From assembly GCF_000204645.1 (NCBI RefSeq), contig NC_015422.1, positions 4,047,001-4,111,000 of the forward strand: a DNA stretch of 64,000 bases, written 5' to 3'. Each line of letters starts with the position of its first letter. Position 1 is the stretch's first letter. This stretch comes from Alicycliphilus denitrificans K601. Lineage in GTDB: Bacteria; Pseudomonadota; Gammaproteobacteria; Burkholderiales; Burkholderiaceae_C. Shown in pieces: positions 44,166 to 53,088 of this stretch. The notes beneath the pieces were generated by a model. It saw only the letters and a list, made by a program, of their open reading frames with translations. It was not told the DNA's origin and did not search any database. The translations under genes were made by a program, and so were the position numbers.

Positions 44166-44202
44166 CCAATCGCGAAAGCCGGCATCCATCCGAGGGGCAT
44201 CA

Positions 44203-44231
44203 TTGCCCGCAACAGGGTCATTTGTTACAGT
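44203..44231 (+). promoter_or_regulatory. candidate promoter of the universal stress protein gene
   Basis: TTGCCC and TACAGT with an exact 17-bp spacer. The predicted transcript would begin near 44238, giving a long (about 320 nt) leader before the usp start at 44562. Confidence 0.45.
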
Positions 44232-44561
44232 GACGCCCATGCGCTTCCCTGCTTCCATCCCCTGCATTCGTACCGCCCGGCTGGCCTGTGCCACGGCCGC
44301 GCAGGCGCGTGCGCTGCGCAAGCAGGGCGTCTGGCAGCCCGCATACTCGGCCTGATCGCCAAGCCCGCCAGGCCCGGCGTCTCCCGCACGCGCGCCTCGC
44401 ACATCCTCCCCTAGCGTCTTCACTGCCCGTACTGCGGCCCTGTGCTTCCGGGCAGGGGCGCGCGCATGTCCGCTGCATGCGCCCACGGCCCGACGACGCT
44501 GCCGCCGTCGGCGCCCGCCCTTGCCGACCCTCGCCGCCAGAAAACACAAGGAGTCCCGCAC
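44232..44561 (+). other. long leader region with a possible 38-codon ORF
   Basis: No established gene. The ATG at 44239 would sit right at the predicted transcript start (leaderless) and run 38 codons to 44355 (MRFPASIPCIRTARLACATA...). It has no recognised homology and low weight. The rest of the leader is GC-rich with no obvious riboswitch fold that I can confirm by eye. Confidence 0.25.
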
Positions 44562-45443
44562 ATGCGTCTGCACACCATCGTCGCCCTCACCGATTTTTCC
44601 CCGGCTACCGAACATGCGCTGGAACGCGCTGCGCTGCTGGCCAGCGCCCATGGCGCGCAGCTGCGCATCTTGTTCGCCGCCGATGGTCCGGTGGCCCGGT
44701 TCGACGATCCGCAGGCGCGGCTCGTGCAGCGAGCGCGCCATCTGTCGCGCCGTCACGGCCTGCCGGTGCAGGCGCTGCCGCCGGAGCCGGACGGCGCGGC
44801 CGATGGCGTGCTGCGTGCCGCGGCGCAGGCCGACCTGCTGGTGCTCGACGCGCGCATGCGCCGGGGCTGGCGGTCGCTGTGGCACGGCAGCCTGCTGATG
44901 CGGATGCTGCGCCGCAGCCCCTGCCCGGTGCTCGTGGTGCGGGAGGCGCCTTGCGGCGCGTATGGCCATGTGCTGGTGGACGTGGATTTCTCGCTGGCCT
45001 CGCGGGCCGTGGTGCGCTACGCGGGCGAGCTGCAGGACTCGGCCACGATAGAGCTCTTCCATGGCGCGGACCGGCGCGAGCCGTCGGTGGCGCAGGCCTA
45101 TCGCCAGGACGTGCGGCTCCAGGCGCGCCAGCGGCGCGTGCGCCTGTCGGACGCTTTCCACGCCCGGCGCAACCGCGTCGCCATGACCACCGGCACGCAG
45201 GATGCGGTGCAGCAGTTGGTGGTGCAGCAGCAGCGCACCGGCGCCGACCTGCTCGTGCTGGGAGGCCTGCCCCCTGGGCTGGTGCGCAGCTGGTGGCAGG
45301 GGCGCAGGGTGCGGCGCCTCCTGGGCGGGGTCGATTGCGATGTGCTGGTGTGCCGGCCGCAGCAGGCGGGCGGTGAGCTAGTCGCGCGTGGCGCGGCGCT
45401 GCACGCAGGCGATGTAGGCGTCGCCGTCGGGCGGGCGGCCTGA
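44562..45443 (+). CDS. universal stress protein, tandem UspA domains
   Basis: 293 residues, two UspA-like halves. The first starts LHTIVALTDFSPATEHALERA and ends CPVLVVREAP; the second starts GHVLVDVDFSLASRAVVRYA and ends CDVLVCRPQ. The ATP-binding GxxG(x9)G(S/T) region is LVLGGLPPG..RRVRRLLGG-like in the second half, so nucleotide binding is uncertain. AAGGAG lies 9 bases before ATG 44562. Its last 66 bp overlap the convergent DUF1841 gene. Confidence 0.85.
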   Translation: MRLHTIVALTDFSPATEHALERAALLASAHGAQLRILFAADGPVARFDDPQARLVQRARHLSRRHGLPVQALPPEPDGAADGVLRAAAQADLLVLDARMRRGWRSLWHGSLLMRMLRRSPCPVLVVREAPCGAYGHVLVDVDFSLASRAVVRYAGELQDSATIELFHGADRREPSVAQAYRQDVRLQARQRRVRLSDAFHARRNRVAMTTGTQDAVQQLVVQQQRTGADLLVLGGLPPGLVRSWWQGRRVRRLLGGVDCDVLVCRPQQAGGELVARGAALHAGDVGVAVGRAA

Positions 45444-45812
45444 GCGCTGCGCCTCCCACAGCATCTGGCCCAGGCATTCCATGGCCGCGTGGTGGGCGTC
45501 ATGCAGCGAGCCCAGGCGCGCGGCCAGCAGCTCCACGGCCTGGCGTATGCCGCGCGGCTGGTCGATGCTGCACTGCTCGCTGATCGACAGGTGCATGGAC
45601 AGGTGCAGGAAAGGGTTGGTGCGCGTGGGCGTCTCGTCGTAGTTGCGCGCGAGGGCGGCGTCCACGTCGGCCAGGTCGGTGTGGTACTCGGGGTGCTCGG
45701 CGATCCACAGGCCGGCCAGCGTCTCTATGGCCTCCATGGGCTGGCCGGCCTGCTGCTTGGCGTGCGCGGCGCAGAAGAAGCGCCTCACATCGGCTTGGGT
45801 GGGATTGAACAT
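45378..45812 (-). CDS. DUF1841 family protein
   Basis: 144 residues matching DUF1841: MFNPTQADVRRFFCAAHAKQ at the start, then YHTDLADVDAALARNYD, TRTNPFLHLSMHLSI and HAAMECLGQMLWEAQRSG. Cytoplasmic, function unknown. It overlaps the end of the universal stress protein gene tail to tail by 66 bp, which is unusual but both frames read as real families. Confidence 0.88.
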   Translation of the reverse strand: MFNPTQADVRRFFCAAHAKQQAGQPMEAIETLAGLWIAEHPEYHTDLADVDAALARNYDETPTRTNPFLHLSMHLSISEQCSIDQPRGIRQAVELLAARLGSLHDAHHAAMECLGQMLWEAQRSGRPPDGDAYIACVQRRATRD

Positions 45813-45822
45813 GGGGCCGAGC

Positions 45823-46626
45823 TTAACGTGTGCGCAGTGTGCGCGAGATGGCCTGCGCGGTCTGCAGCAGCTCGGGCAGCAGCTGCTCGCGCAGCATCTC
45901 GGTGCTGGTGCGGTTGGCCTGGCCGCTGATGTTCAGCGCGGCTACCACATCGCCGGCGCGGTTCTTGAGCGGCGCGGCCACCGAGATCAGGCCCTCTTCC
46001 AGTTCCTGGTCCACCAGGCACCAGCCCTGCGTGCGCGCCTGGGCGATGCGCGCGAGCAGCGTCTCGTCGTCGAGCACCGTGTGGCGCGTGAACGGCTGGC
46101 GCGGCAGCGTGGCCAGGCGCGCGCGCAGCTCGTCCTCGGGCAGGGCGGCCAGCAGCACGCGGCCCAGCGATGTCCAGAACGCCGGCAGGCGCGAGCCCAC
46201 GGCCAGGTTGGTGCTCATGATCTTGTGCGTGTGCACGCGCAGCACGTAGACGATGTCCAGCCCGTCGAGCACGGCGGCCGAGCAGGACTCGCGCACGCGG
46301 TCGGTGAGCGCCTCCATCATGGGTTCGGCCAGGTCCCAGATCGGCATGGAGCTCAGGTAGGCGAAGCCCAGGTCCAGGATGCGCGGCGTGAGGCGGAACA
46401 GCCGACCGTCGCTCTCCAGGTAGCCCAGGGTCTGCAGCGTGAGCAGGATGCGCCGCGCCCCGGCGCGCGTCAGGCCGGTGCGCGCGGCCACTTCGCTGAG
46501 CGTCTGCTGCGGCGCTGCGGCGCTGAACGAGCGGATCACCTCCAGGCCGCGCGCGAACGACTGCACGTAGTTGTCCCCCGGCCTGTGGGTATTACCTATG
46601 CCTGCGGAAAGGGGGGTGTCATTCAT
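45823..46626 (-). CDS. IclR-family regulator, PcaR/PobR type
   Basis: 267 residues. N-terminal winged helix (YVQSFARGLEVIRSF, then LSEVAARTGLTRAGARRILLTL) and a C-terminal effector domain (SMPIWDLAEPMMEALTDRV; ALNISGQANRTS). The sequence is typical of the PcaU/PcaR/PobR subgroup, which responds to protocatechuate or 3-oxoadipate. It is divergent from pcaI and separated by a palindrome at 46652-46667. Confidence 0.9.
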   Translation of the reverse strand: MNDTPLSAGIGNTHRPGDNYVQSFARGLEVIRSFSAAAPQQTLSEVAARTGLTRAGARRILLTLQTLGYLESDGRLFRLTPRILDLGFAYLSSMPIWDLAEPMMEALTDRVRESCSAAVLDGLDIVYVLRVHTHKIMSTNLAVGSRLPAFWTSLGRVLLAALPEDELRARLATLPRQPFTRHTVLDDETLLARIAQARTQGWCLVDQELEEGLISVAAPLKNRAGDVVAALNISGQANRTSTEMLREQLLPELLQTAQAISRTLRTR

Positions 46627-46651
46627 GGCGATTTGTCCTAGAATTCATTAT

Positions 46652-46676
46652 ACGAACATTTGTTCGTTATTCGAAC
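46652..46676. promoter_or_regulatory. palindromic operator between the IclR regulator and pcaI
   Basis: ACGAACA-TT-TGTTCGT (46652-46667, 7-bp arms) followed by TATTCGAACA, which holds a third half-site. Three 10-bp-spaced repeats, two inverted and one direct, are the arrangement reported for PcaU/PobR-type operators. A start region for both divergent transcripts overlaps it. Confidence 0.65.
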
Positions 46677-46728
46677 AGCAATGCCGGCCTCCGGGCCGGC
46701 TTCTCTTTCCTCCACTCAACGGCAAGAC

Positions 46729-47424
46729 ATGATCAACAAGATTGCGGATTCGGTCGCCCAGGCGCTGTCCGGCGTGCAGGACGGCGCCACGGTGCTCATT
46801 GGCGGCTTTGGTACCTCGGGCAACCCGATTGAGCTGATCGACGGCCTGATCGCCCACGGCGCGCGCGAGCTCACCGTGGTCAACAACAACGCGGGCAATG
46901 GCGACGCGGGGCTGGCGGCGCTGCTCAAGAGCGGCCAGGTGCGCAAGATCATCTGCAGCTTTCCGCGCCAGGCCGACAGCTGGGTGTTCGACGAGCTGTA
47001 TCGCAGCGGCAAGATCGAGCTGGAGCTCGTGCCCCAGGGCAACCTGGCCGAGCGCATGCGCGCCGCAGGCGCGGGCATCGGCGCCTTCTTCTGCCCCACG
47101 GCCTACGGCACGGAGCTCGCCAAGGGCAAGGAAACGCGCGAGATCAACGGCAGGCACTACGTGCTGGAGTACCCCATCCACGGCGACGTGGCGCTGGTCA
47201 AGGCCGAGAAGGGCGACCGCTGGGGCAACCTGACCTACCGCATGTCAGCGCGCAACTTCGGCCCCGTGTGTGCCATGGCCGCCAAGTACACCGTGGCCAC
47301 GGTGCACGAGCTGGTGGAGCTGGGCGAACTCGACCCCGAGGCCGTGGTCACGCCCGGCATCTTCGTGAGCCGCGTGGTGAAGGTGCCGCGTGTCGCCACC
47401 CAGGCCGGTGGCATCAGGCAGTAA
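46729..47424 (+). CDS. pcaI: 3-oxoadipate CoA-transferase subunit A
   Basis: 231 residues of the class I CoA transferase alpha subunit. Motifs: VLIGGFGTSGNPIELIDGL, TVVNNNAGNGDAGLAALL, SGKIELELVPQGNLAERMR and GAGIGAFFCPTAYGTELA. With PcaJ it moves CoA from succinyl-CoA to 3-oxoadipate, the last but one step of the beta-ketoadipate pathway. First gene after the IclR operator; pcaJ follows 22 bp later. Confidence 0.93.
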   Translation: MINKIADSVAQALSGVQDGATVLIGGFGTSGNPIELIDGLIAHGARELTVVNNNAGNGDAGLAALLKSGQVRKIICSFPRQADSWVFDELYRSGKIELELVPQGNLAERMRAAGAGIGAFFCPTAYGTELAKGKETREINGRHYVLEYPIHGDVALVKAEKGDRWGNLTYRMSARNFGPVCAMAAKYTVATVHELVELGELDPEAVVTPGIFVSRVVKVPRVATQAGGIRQ

Positions 47425-47446
47425 TACAGCGCAGGAGATACGAAGC

Positions 47447-48091
47447 GTGAGCAACTATCAGAAACGAAGCAAGACCGAGCTGGCCGCGCGTGTGGCGCAG
47501 GACATTTTCGACGGCGCCTACGTGAACCTGGGCATAGGCCAGCCCACCCTGGTGGCCAACCACCTGCCGGCTGGCCGCGAGGTGGTGCTGCACTCGGAAA
47601 ACGGCATCCTGGGCATGGGCCCGGCGCCCGCCCCGGGCCAGGAGGACTATGACCTGACCAACGCCGGCAAGCAGCCCGTGACGCTGCTGCCCGGCGGCTG
47701 CTACTTCCACCATGCCGACAGCTTCGCCATGATGCGCGGCGGCCACCTGGACATCTGCGTGCTGGGCGCCTTCCAGGTGAGCAGCACGGGCGACCTGGCC
47801 AACTGGAGCACGGGCGAGAGCGGCGCCATCCCCGCCGTGGGCGGCGCCATGGACCTGGCCGTGGGCGCCAAGTCCACCTGGGTGATGATGGACCTGCTGA
47901 CCAAGACCGGCGAATGCAAGGTGGTCAAGGAATGCAGCTACCCCCTCACGGGCCTGGCCTGCGTCAAGCGCATCTACACCGACCTGTGCACACTGGAATG
48001 CACGCCCGATGGCCTGGTGCTCATCGACACCGTGCCGGGCCTCACGCATGCGGAGCTCGAGCGCATAGTCGGCCTGCCCATCCGGCAATAA
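47447..48091 (+). CDS. pcaJ: 3-oxoadipate CoA-transferase subunit B
   Basis: 214 residues of the beta subunit. The catalytic Glu lies in SENGILGMGP, and GGHLDICVLGAFQVSSTGDLANW is conserved. The start is a GTG (SNYQKRSKTE) with AGGAG 10 bases upstream. It pairs with PcaI in a heterotetramer. A 77-bp gap containing a repeat-like hairpin separates it from pcaF. Confidence 0.93.
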   Translation: MSNYQKRSKTELAARVAQDIFDGAYVNLGIGQPTLVANHLPAGREVVLHSENGILGMGPAPAPGQEDYDLTNAGKQPVTLLPGGCYFHHADSFAMMRGGHLDICVLGAFQVSSTGDLANWSTGESGAIPAVGGAMDLAVGAKSTWVMMDLLTKTGECKVVKECSYPLTGLACVKRIYTDLCTLECTPDGLVLIDTVPGLTHAELERIVGLPIRQ

Positions 48092-48150
48092 ATGCAAAAA
48101 CGGGCCGTGACGCCCGTCCAGCAAGTGCTGGAAGCTCACTTTTTGGAAGC
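48092..48150. repeat. short intergenic repeat, copy 4 (between pcaJ and pcaF)
   Basis: An ACGGGC/GCCCGT hairpin is followed by AAGTGCTGGAAGCTCACTTT, which matches AAGCGCTGGAAGCTCACTTT in copy 3. This looks like a partial copy of the same repeat. It might also slow transcription between the genes, although there is no T-run directly after the hairpin. Confidence 0.5.
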
Positions 48151-48168
48151 ATCATCCCTGGAGACACC

Positions 48169-49371
<1,203 letters not shown>

Positions 49372-49426
49372 GCGCGCGGCCGCTGCGCCGCTGACCCCGC
49401 GCGTGCCCGCCACGTCCTTGTCTGGA

Positions 49427-50158
49427 ATGACCATGACCGCATCCCACTCCCGCGAACGCGTGCTCATCACCGGCGGCGGCGCCGGCATCGGCGCGGCCAC
49501 CGCCGAGCGCTGCCGTGCCGATGGCTACGAGCCGGTGGTCATCGACCGCTCGGCCGCGCATGTGCCCGGCGGCATCCAGGCCGACCTGTCCGACCCCGCG
49601 GAGACCGCGCGCGCCCTGCAGCAGGCGCTGGCGGGCGGGCCCATCACACGCCTGGTGAACAACGTGGGCATCGTGGTGCCCGCCGAGGCCGACCGGCAGA
49701 CCCTGGAGCAGTTCGACCTGGCCGTCGCGCTGAACCTGCGCTGCGCGCTGCAATGCATGCAGGCGCTGCTGCCGGGCATGCGGGAGGCGGGCTTCGGGCG
49801 CATCGTCAACATCTCCTCGCGTGCGGCGCTGGGCAAGGAGCTGCGCACCGCCTACGCCGCCACCAAGGCTGGCCTGATCGGCATGACGCGCGTGTGGGCG
49901 CTGGAGCTGGGGCGCCACGGCATCACAGCCAACGCCATCGGCCCGGGCCCCATCCGCACCGAACTCTTCGACCGCGCCAACCCGCCCGGCGCGCCGCGCA
50001 CGCAGGCCATCGTCGATGCCGTGCCCGTGCGGCGCGTGGGCACACCCGAGGACGTGGCGCACGCCGTGTCCTACCTGCTCGACGCGCGCAGCGGCTTCGT
50101 CACCGGCCAGGTGCTCTACGTCTGCGGCGGCATGACCGTGGGCGTGGCCGGCGTCTGA
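49427..50158 (+). CDS. short-chain dehydrogenase/reductase
   Basis: 243 residues with TGGGAGIGAATA (nucleotide binding), NNVG, and the catalytic Ser and YxxxK (SSRAALGKELRTAYAATKAG). The C-terminal part has the Bacillus-like VLYVCGGMTVG ending. It may oxidise or reduce a hydroxy-acid or CoA thioester linked to the aromatic or 3-oxoadipate route. Alternative starts are 49403 (GTG) and 49433. It lies between pcaF and a Bug receptor, so the three may belong to one transcript. Confidence 0.88.
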   Translation: MTMTASHSRERVLITGGGAGIGAATAERCRADGYEPVVIDRSAAHVPGGIQADLSDPAETARALQQALAGGPITRLVNNVGIVVPAEADRQTLEQFDLAVALNLRCALQCMQALLPGMREAGFGRIVNISSRAALGKELRTAYAATKAGLIGMTRVWALELGRHGITANAIGPGPIRTELFDRANPPGAPRTQAIVDAVPVRRVGTPEDVAHAVSYLLDARSGFVTGQVLYVCGGMTVGVAGV

Positions 50159-50202
50159 CCCCCCCCTTTTTTTTGATTCACTATCCAAGCGAGGAAACGC
50201 AA

Positions 50203-51195
50203 ATGACCATGAAACACCGCATCGCACGCCGCACCCTGCTGGCCGGCATGGCCGTGGCCGCCGCCGGCGCGCTGCCCCTGGGCGCCGCCGCGCAGAACTA
50301 CCCCGCCAAGCCCGTGACCATCATCGTGCCGTTCTCGGCCGGCGGCACCACCGACATCCTGGCGCGCATCGTGGGCCAGGGCCTGCAGACCGAGCTGGGC
50401 CAGCCCTTCGTGGTGGACAACCGCGCCGGCGCGGGCGGCAACATCGGCGCCTCGCTGGCCGCCAAGGCACCCGCCGACGGCTACACACTGTTCATGGGCA
50501 CGGTGGGCACACACGCCATCAACCAGGCCCTGTACAAGAAGATGCCCTTTGATCCGGTGAAGGACTTCGCGCCGATCTCGCGCGTGGCCACGGTGCCTAA
50601 CCTGCTGGTGGCCCACCCGAGCCAGCCGTACAAGACCGTGAAGGAACTCATCGCCTACGCCAAGGCCAACCCCGGCAAGGTGACCTTCGGCTCGCCGGGC
50701 AGCGGCGCGTCGCCCCACGTGTCGGGCGAGCTGTTCAAGAGCATGACCGGCACCGACCTGCTGCACGTGCCCTACAAGGGCAGCGCGCCGGCCATGACCG
50801 ACCTGCTGGGCGGCCAGATCTCCATCATGTTCGACAACATGCCCTCGGCCATCCAGCACGTGCGCTCGGGCAAGCTGCGCCCCATCGCCGTGACCACGGC
50901 CAGGCGCTCGCCCGAACTGCCCGACGTGCCCACCATCGCCGAGGCCGGCGTGCCCGGCTACGAGGCCATGTCCTGGTTCGGCATGTTCGCCCCGGCCGCC
51001 ACGCCCAAGCCCGTGCTGGACAAGCTCAACGCCGCCCTGGTCAAGGTGCTGAACCAGCCCGACGTGAAGAAGAAGATCGCCGAGCAGGGCGGCGACGTGG
51101 TGGCCGAAACGCCCGCGCAGTTCGCCGCCTTCATCAAGGCCGAGAGCGCCAAGTGGGGTAAGGTGGTGAAGGAGTCGGGCGCGACGGTCGATTGA
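50203..51195 (+). CDS. Bug/TctC-family periplasmic solute receptor
   Basis: 330 residues. Twin-Arg-like leader (RRTLLAGMAVAAAGALPLGAAA), then KPVTIIVPFSAGGTTDILAR, VVDNRAGAGGN, ADGYTLFMGT, and the ligand loop HVPYKGSAPAMTDLLGG. GAGG precedes ATG 50203. Probably the uptake receptor for the compound degraded through pcaIJF, by position; no membrane permease genes accompany it. Confidence 0.92.
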   Translation: MTMKHRIARRTLLAGMAVAAAGALPLGAAAQNYPAKPVTIIVPFSAGGTTDILARIVGQGLQTELGQPFVVDNRAGAGGNIGASLAAKAPADGYTLFMGTVGTHAINQALYKKMPFDPVKDFAPISRVATVPNLLVAHPSQPYKTVKELIAYAKANPGKVTFGSPGSGASPHVSGELFKSMTGTDLLHVPYKGSAPAMTDLLGGQISIMFDNMPSAIQHVRSGKLRPIAVTTARRSPELPDVPTIAEAGVPGYEAMSWFGMFAPAATPKPVLDKLNAALVKVLNQPDVKKKIAEQGGDVVAETPAQFAAFIKAESAKWGKVVKESGATVD

Positions 51196-51205
51196 TATTG
51201 CGCAT

Positions 51206-51257
51206 CAAAAAATAGCTGCTAGCGCTTACTGGGTAAGCGTTGGTGGCTATTTTCATG
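51206..51257. repeat. short intergenic repeat, copy 5, with nested hairpins
   Basis: AAAAAATAGCTGCTAGCGCT then TACTGGGTAAGCGTTGGTGGCTATTTT. The ends AAAATAGC and GCTATTTT are inverted, and inside them GCGCTTAC and GTAAGCGT are inverted, so the element can fold as one long hairpin. This is the most complete copy of the family in the window. Confidence 0.7.
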
Positions 51258-51367
51258 TTCAATCCTGCGCGATCCGCTGGCGCATCCGCATCAAGCAGCG
51301 GGCCATGTCCTTGAGCATCACGCAGGTGCTCCAAATGCTGGGGCTGGGTTTCCTTGGCCATCCTGCC

Positions 51368-51544
51368 CTATGCGCGCCACAGGGGTTGCGTGCTGCAGCG
51401 GAACGCACCGCCAAACGAGCGACTGATTCGATAGTCGACATACTCGACCATGATGCCTCTGCGCTCCAATTCACCACCGATAGCGCTGAAGTCCGGGTCG
51501 GTGACGTATACGTCCGGTGTGATCGGAAGCGCGAGCTTGGGCGG
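51368..51544 (-). pseudogene. relic of an amidinotransferase/arginine-deiminase-fold gene (C-terminal end)
   Basis: A 58-codon open stretch ending at TAG 51368-51370, closed upstream by another TAG. It reads PPKLALPITPDVYVTDPDFS, then GGELERRGIMVEYVDYRISR and SFGGAFRCSTQPLWRA. The final GGAxRCxTxPLxR motif with its Cys is the signature of the active-site Cys region in amidinotransferase-type enzymes. No N-terminal half is found. The remaining bases from 51258 to 51367 hold nothing I recognise. Confidence 0.45.
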
Positions 51545-51576
51545 CTATACGTTCGCAATAGGTGGAGCGCATTCAA

Positions 51577-52456
51577 TCATCCCGGCTGAAACAGACCCGG
51601 CGAAACGATGGCCGCCGCGCTCCGCTCGATCCGCTGCCGAAGCCACTGGTGCGCGCTGTCTTCATGGCTGCGCGCATGCCAGATGAGCTGTACCGGAAAC
51701 GATGGGAACGCGAACGGTAGCGGGCTCGTCGCCAGCCCGAACATCGGCGCGTAGTGCTGTGCGACGATGGCCGGCACGGTGGTGACCAGCGGCGCGCGCG
51801 CCACAGTGGCGAACAGGGTGAGGAAGCTGGGCGCCGCGAGCACCGGCTCGATGTCCACCCGGGCCTTGTTGAACGCTTCCTCCATGTATCCGTGCAGGTT
51901 GTTCTTGGCGGAGATCAGGGCATGGCGGCTGGCTCGGTACTGGTTCAGCCCTATGGGCGTCTGGTAGGGCAGGAGCTTTGGATGGAAGCAGCAGACCACG
52001 CCCAGGTCGTGCAGTTCGGCGCGGTGGTGCCAGTTGCTGCCGCCGGGCAGGTAGCCAATGGCCAGGTCGATCTGCTCCGTGTCCAGCGCGCCGTAGGCCT
52101 TCTCGCGGCTGGTGGGGCTCAGCAGCAGCTTGACCCGGGGCGCCGACAGCGCGAGGTCAGCGAAGAGCTCGGCGATCAGCATCGACTCGGACTGGATGGA
52201 CAACCCGATCCGAAAGACCCGCTCGTCCACGGCGGGGTCGAAGCTGCGGTGCGAGAGCAGCAGCTTCTGGGAGGCGCCGAGCAGCTCGCGCACCGGCTCG
52301 TGCAGCGCGCGCGCTCGCAGGGTCGGCTCCATCCGGTAGCCCACGCGCACGAACAGATCGTCGTCCAGCAGTACCCGCAGGACCGAGAGGGCATGGCTCA
52401 TGGCCGGCTGCTTGATGATCGAAGGATCGTAGATTGAAATGATCGATGTGTGTCAT
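51577..52456 (-). pseudogene. LysR-type regulator with deleted helix-turn-helix and frameshift
   Basis: The effector domain (e.g. ERVFRIGLSIQSESMLIAEL, SPTSREKAYGALDTEQIDLA) is intact. The natural start is ATG 52456 (MTHIDHFNLRSFD), a LysR N-terminus, but after FD the frame jumps straight to KQPAMSHALSVLRVLLDDD in another frame. About 26 codons, exactly the DNA-recognition helices, are missing, with a frameshift at about 52417. A protein from ATG 52401 (274 residues) would have no DNA-binding domain. Divergent from a likewise truncated Bug gene. Confidence 0.75.
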
Positions 52457-53075
52457 CGTCAGTATCGATTTGTTGAATCAATACCCGGACCATATACTGA
52501 CCTCGCCGGTGCGCGGCGTCCAGGAGCTGATGGCGGCGGCCAAGGCCAAGCCTGGACAGATCAACTACGGCTCCACGGGCGCGGGCGTCAGCCCGCAGGT
52601 CGCCCTGGAAATGCTCAATGCCAAGGCCGGCGTGGCCATGACGCATGTTCCCTACAAGGGAACGGCCCCCATGCTGACGGGCATGCTCTCGGGCGACATC
52701 GACGTGGCGTTCGACATCGCCTCGTCCTCGGGCCCGATGATCCAGGGAGGCAGGCTGCGGGGCTTGGCCGTTTCCGGCGCCAGCCGCCTGAAGATGCTGC
52801 CCCAGATTCCGACGGTGGCCGAGTCGGGCTACCCGGGCTTCGACGTCACGTCCTGGTATGGCCTGGTGGCGCCCAAGGGAACACCGGACGCCGTTGTCCA
52901 GAAGCTCAACGCCGCGCTCCAGAAAGTGCTGCTCAACCCTGAGACGCAACGCACCCTGGCGGCCACCGGCAACGATGTTCTGCCGGGGACGCCCGCGCAG
53001 TTCCAGCAGTTCATGCAGGGCGAATACGCCAAGTGGACCGATGCCGTGAAGCAGCTCAACATCACCGTCAACTGA
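52446..53075 (+). pseudogene. Bug/TctC receptor gene missing its 5' third
   Basis: From about codon 18 (SPVRGVQELMAAAKAKPGQI) to the end the protein matches a Bug receptor (THVPYKGTAPMLTGMLSGDI, PTVAESGYPGFDVTSWYGLV). The signal peptide and first lobe (about 110 residues) are absent; the preceding residues are read from promoter DNA. Without a signal peptide it could not act as a periplasmic receptor. It runs into an intact amidohydrolase gene 13 bp later. Confidence 0.75.
52470..52498 (+). promoter_or_regulatory. promoter left at the deletion junction
   Basis: TTGTTG and TATACT with an exact 17-bp spacer. It lies immediately upstream of the truncated Bug coding sequence, so the deletion has fused promoter and mid-gene. 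It could still drive the amidohydrolase at 53089. Confidence 0.6.
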
Positions 53076-53088
53076 AAGAGGGGCACCC

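Noticed and set aside
51259..51576. 105-residue minus-strand frame and 94-residue plus-strand frame between the repeat and the LysR pseudogene
   Set aside because: Both are Ser/Arg-rich shadows; the third frame carries the amidinotransferase-like relic.
51196..52500. Insertion sequence or transposon at the decayed locus
   Set aside because: No transposase reading frame, no terminal inverted repeats beyond the short hairpin element, and no target duplication that I can see.
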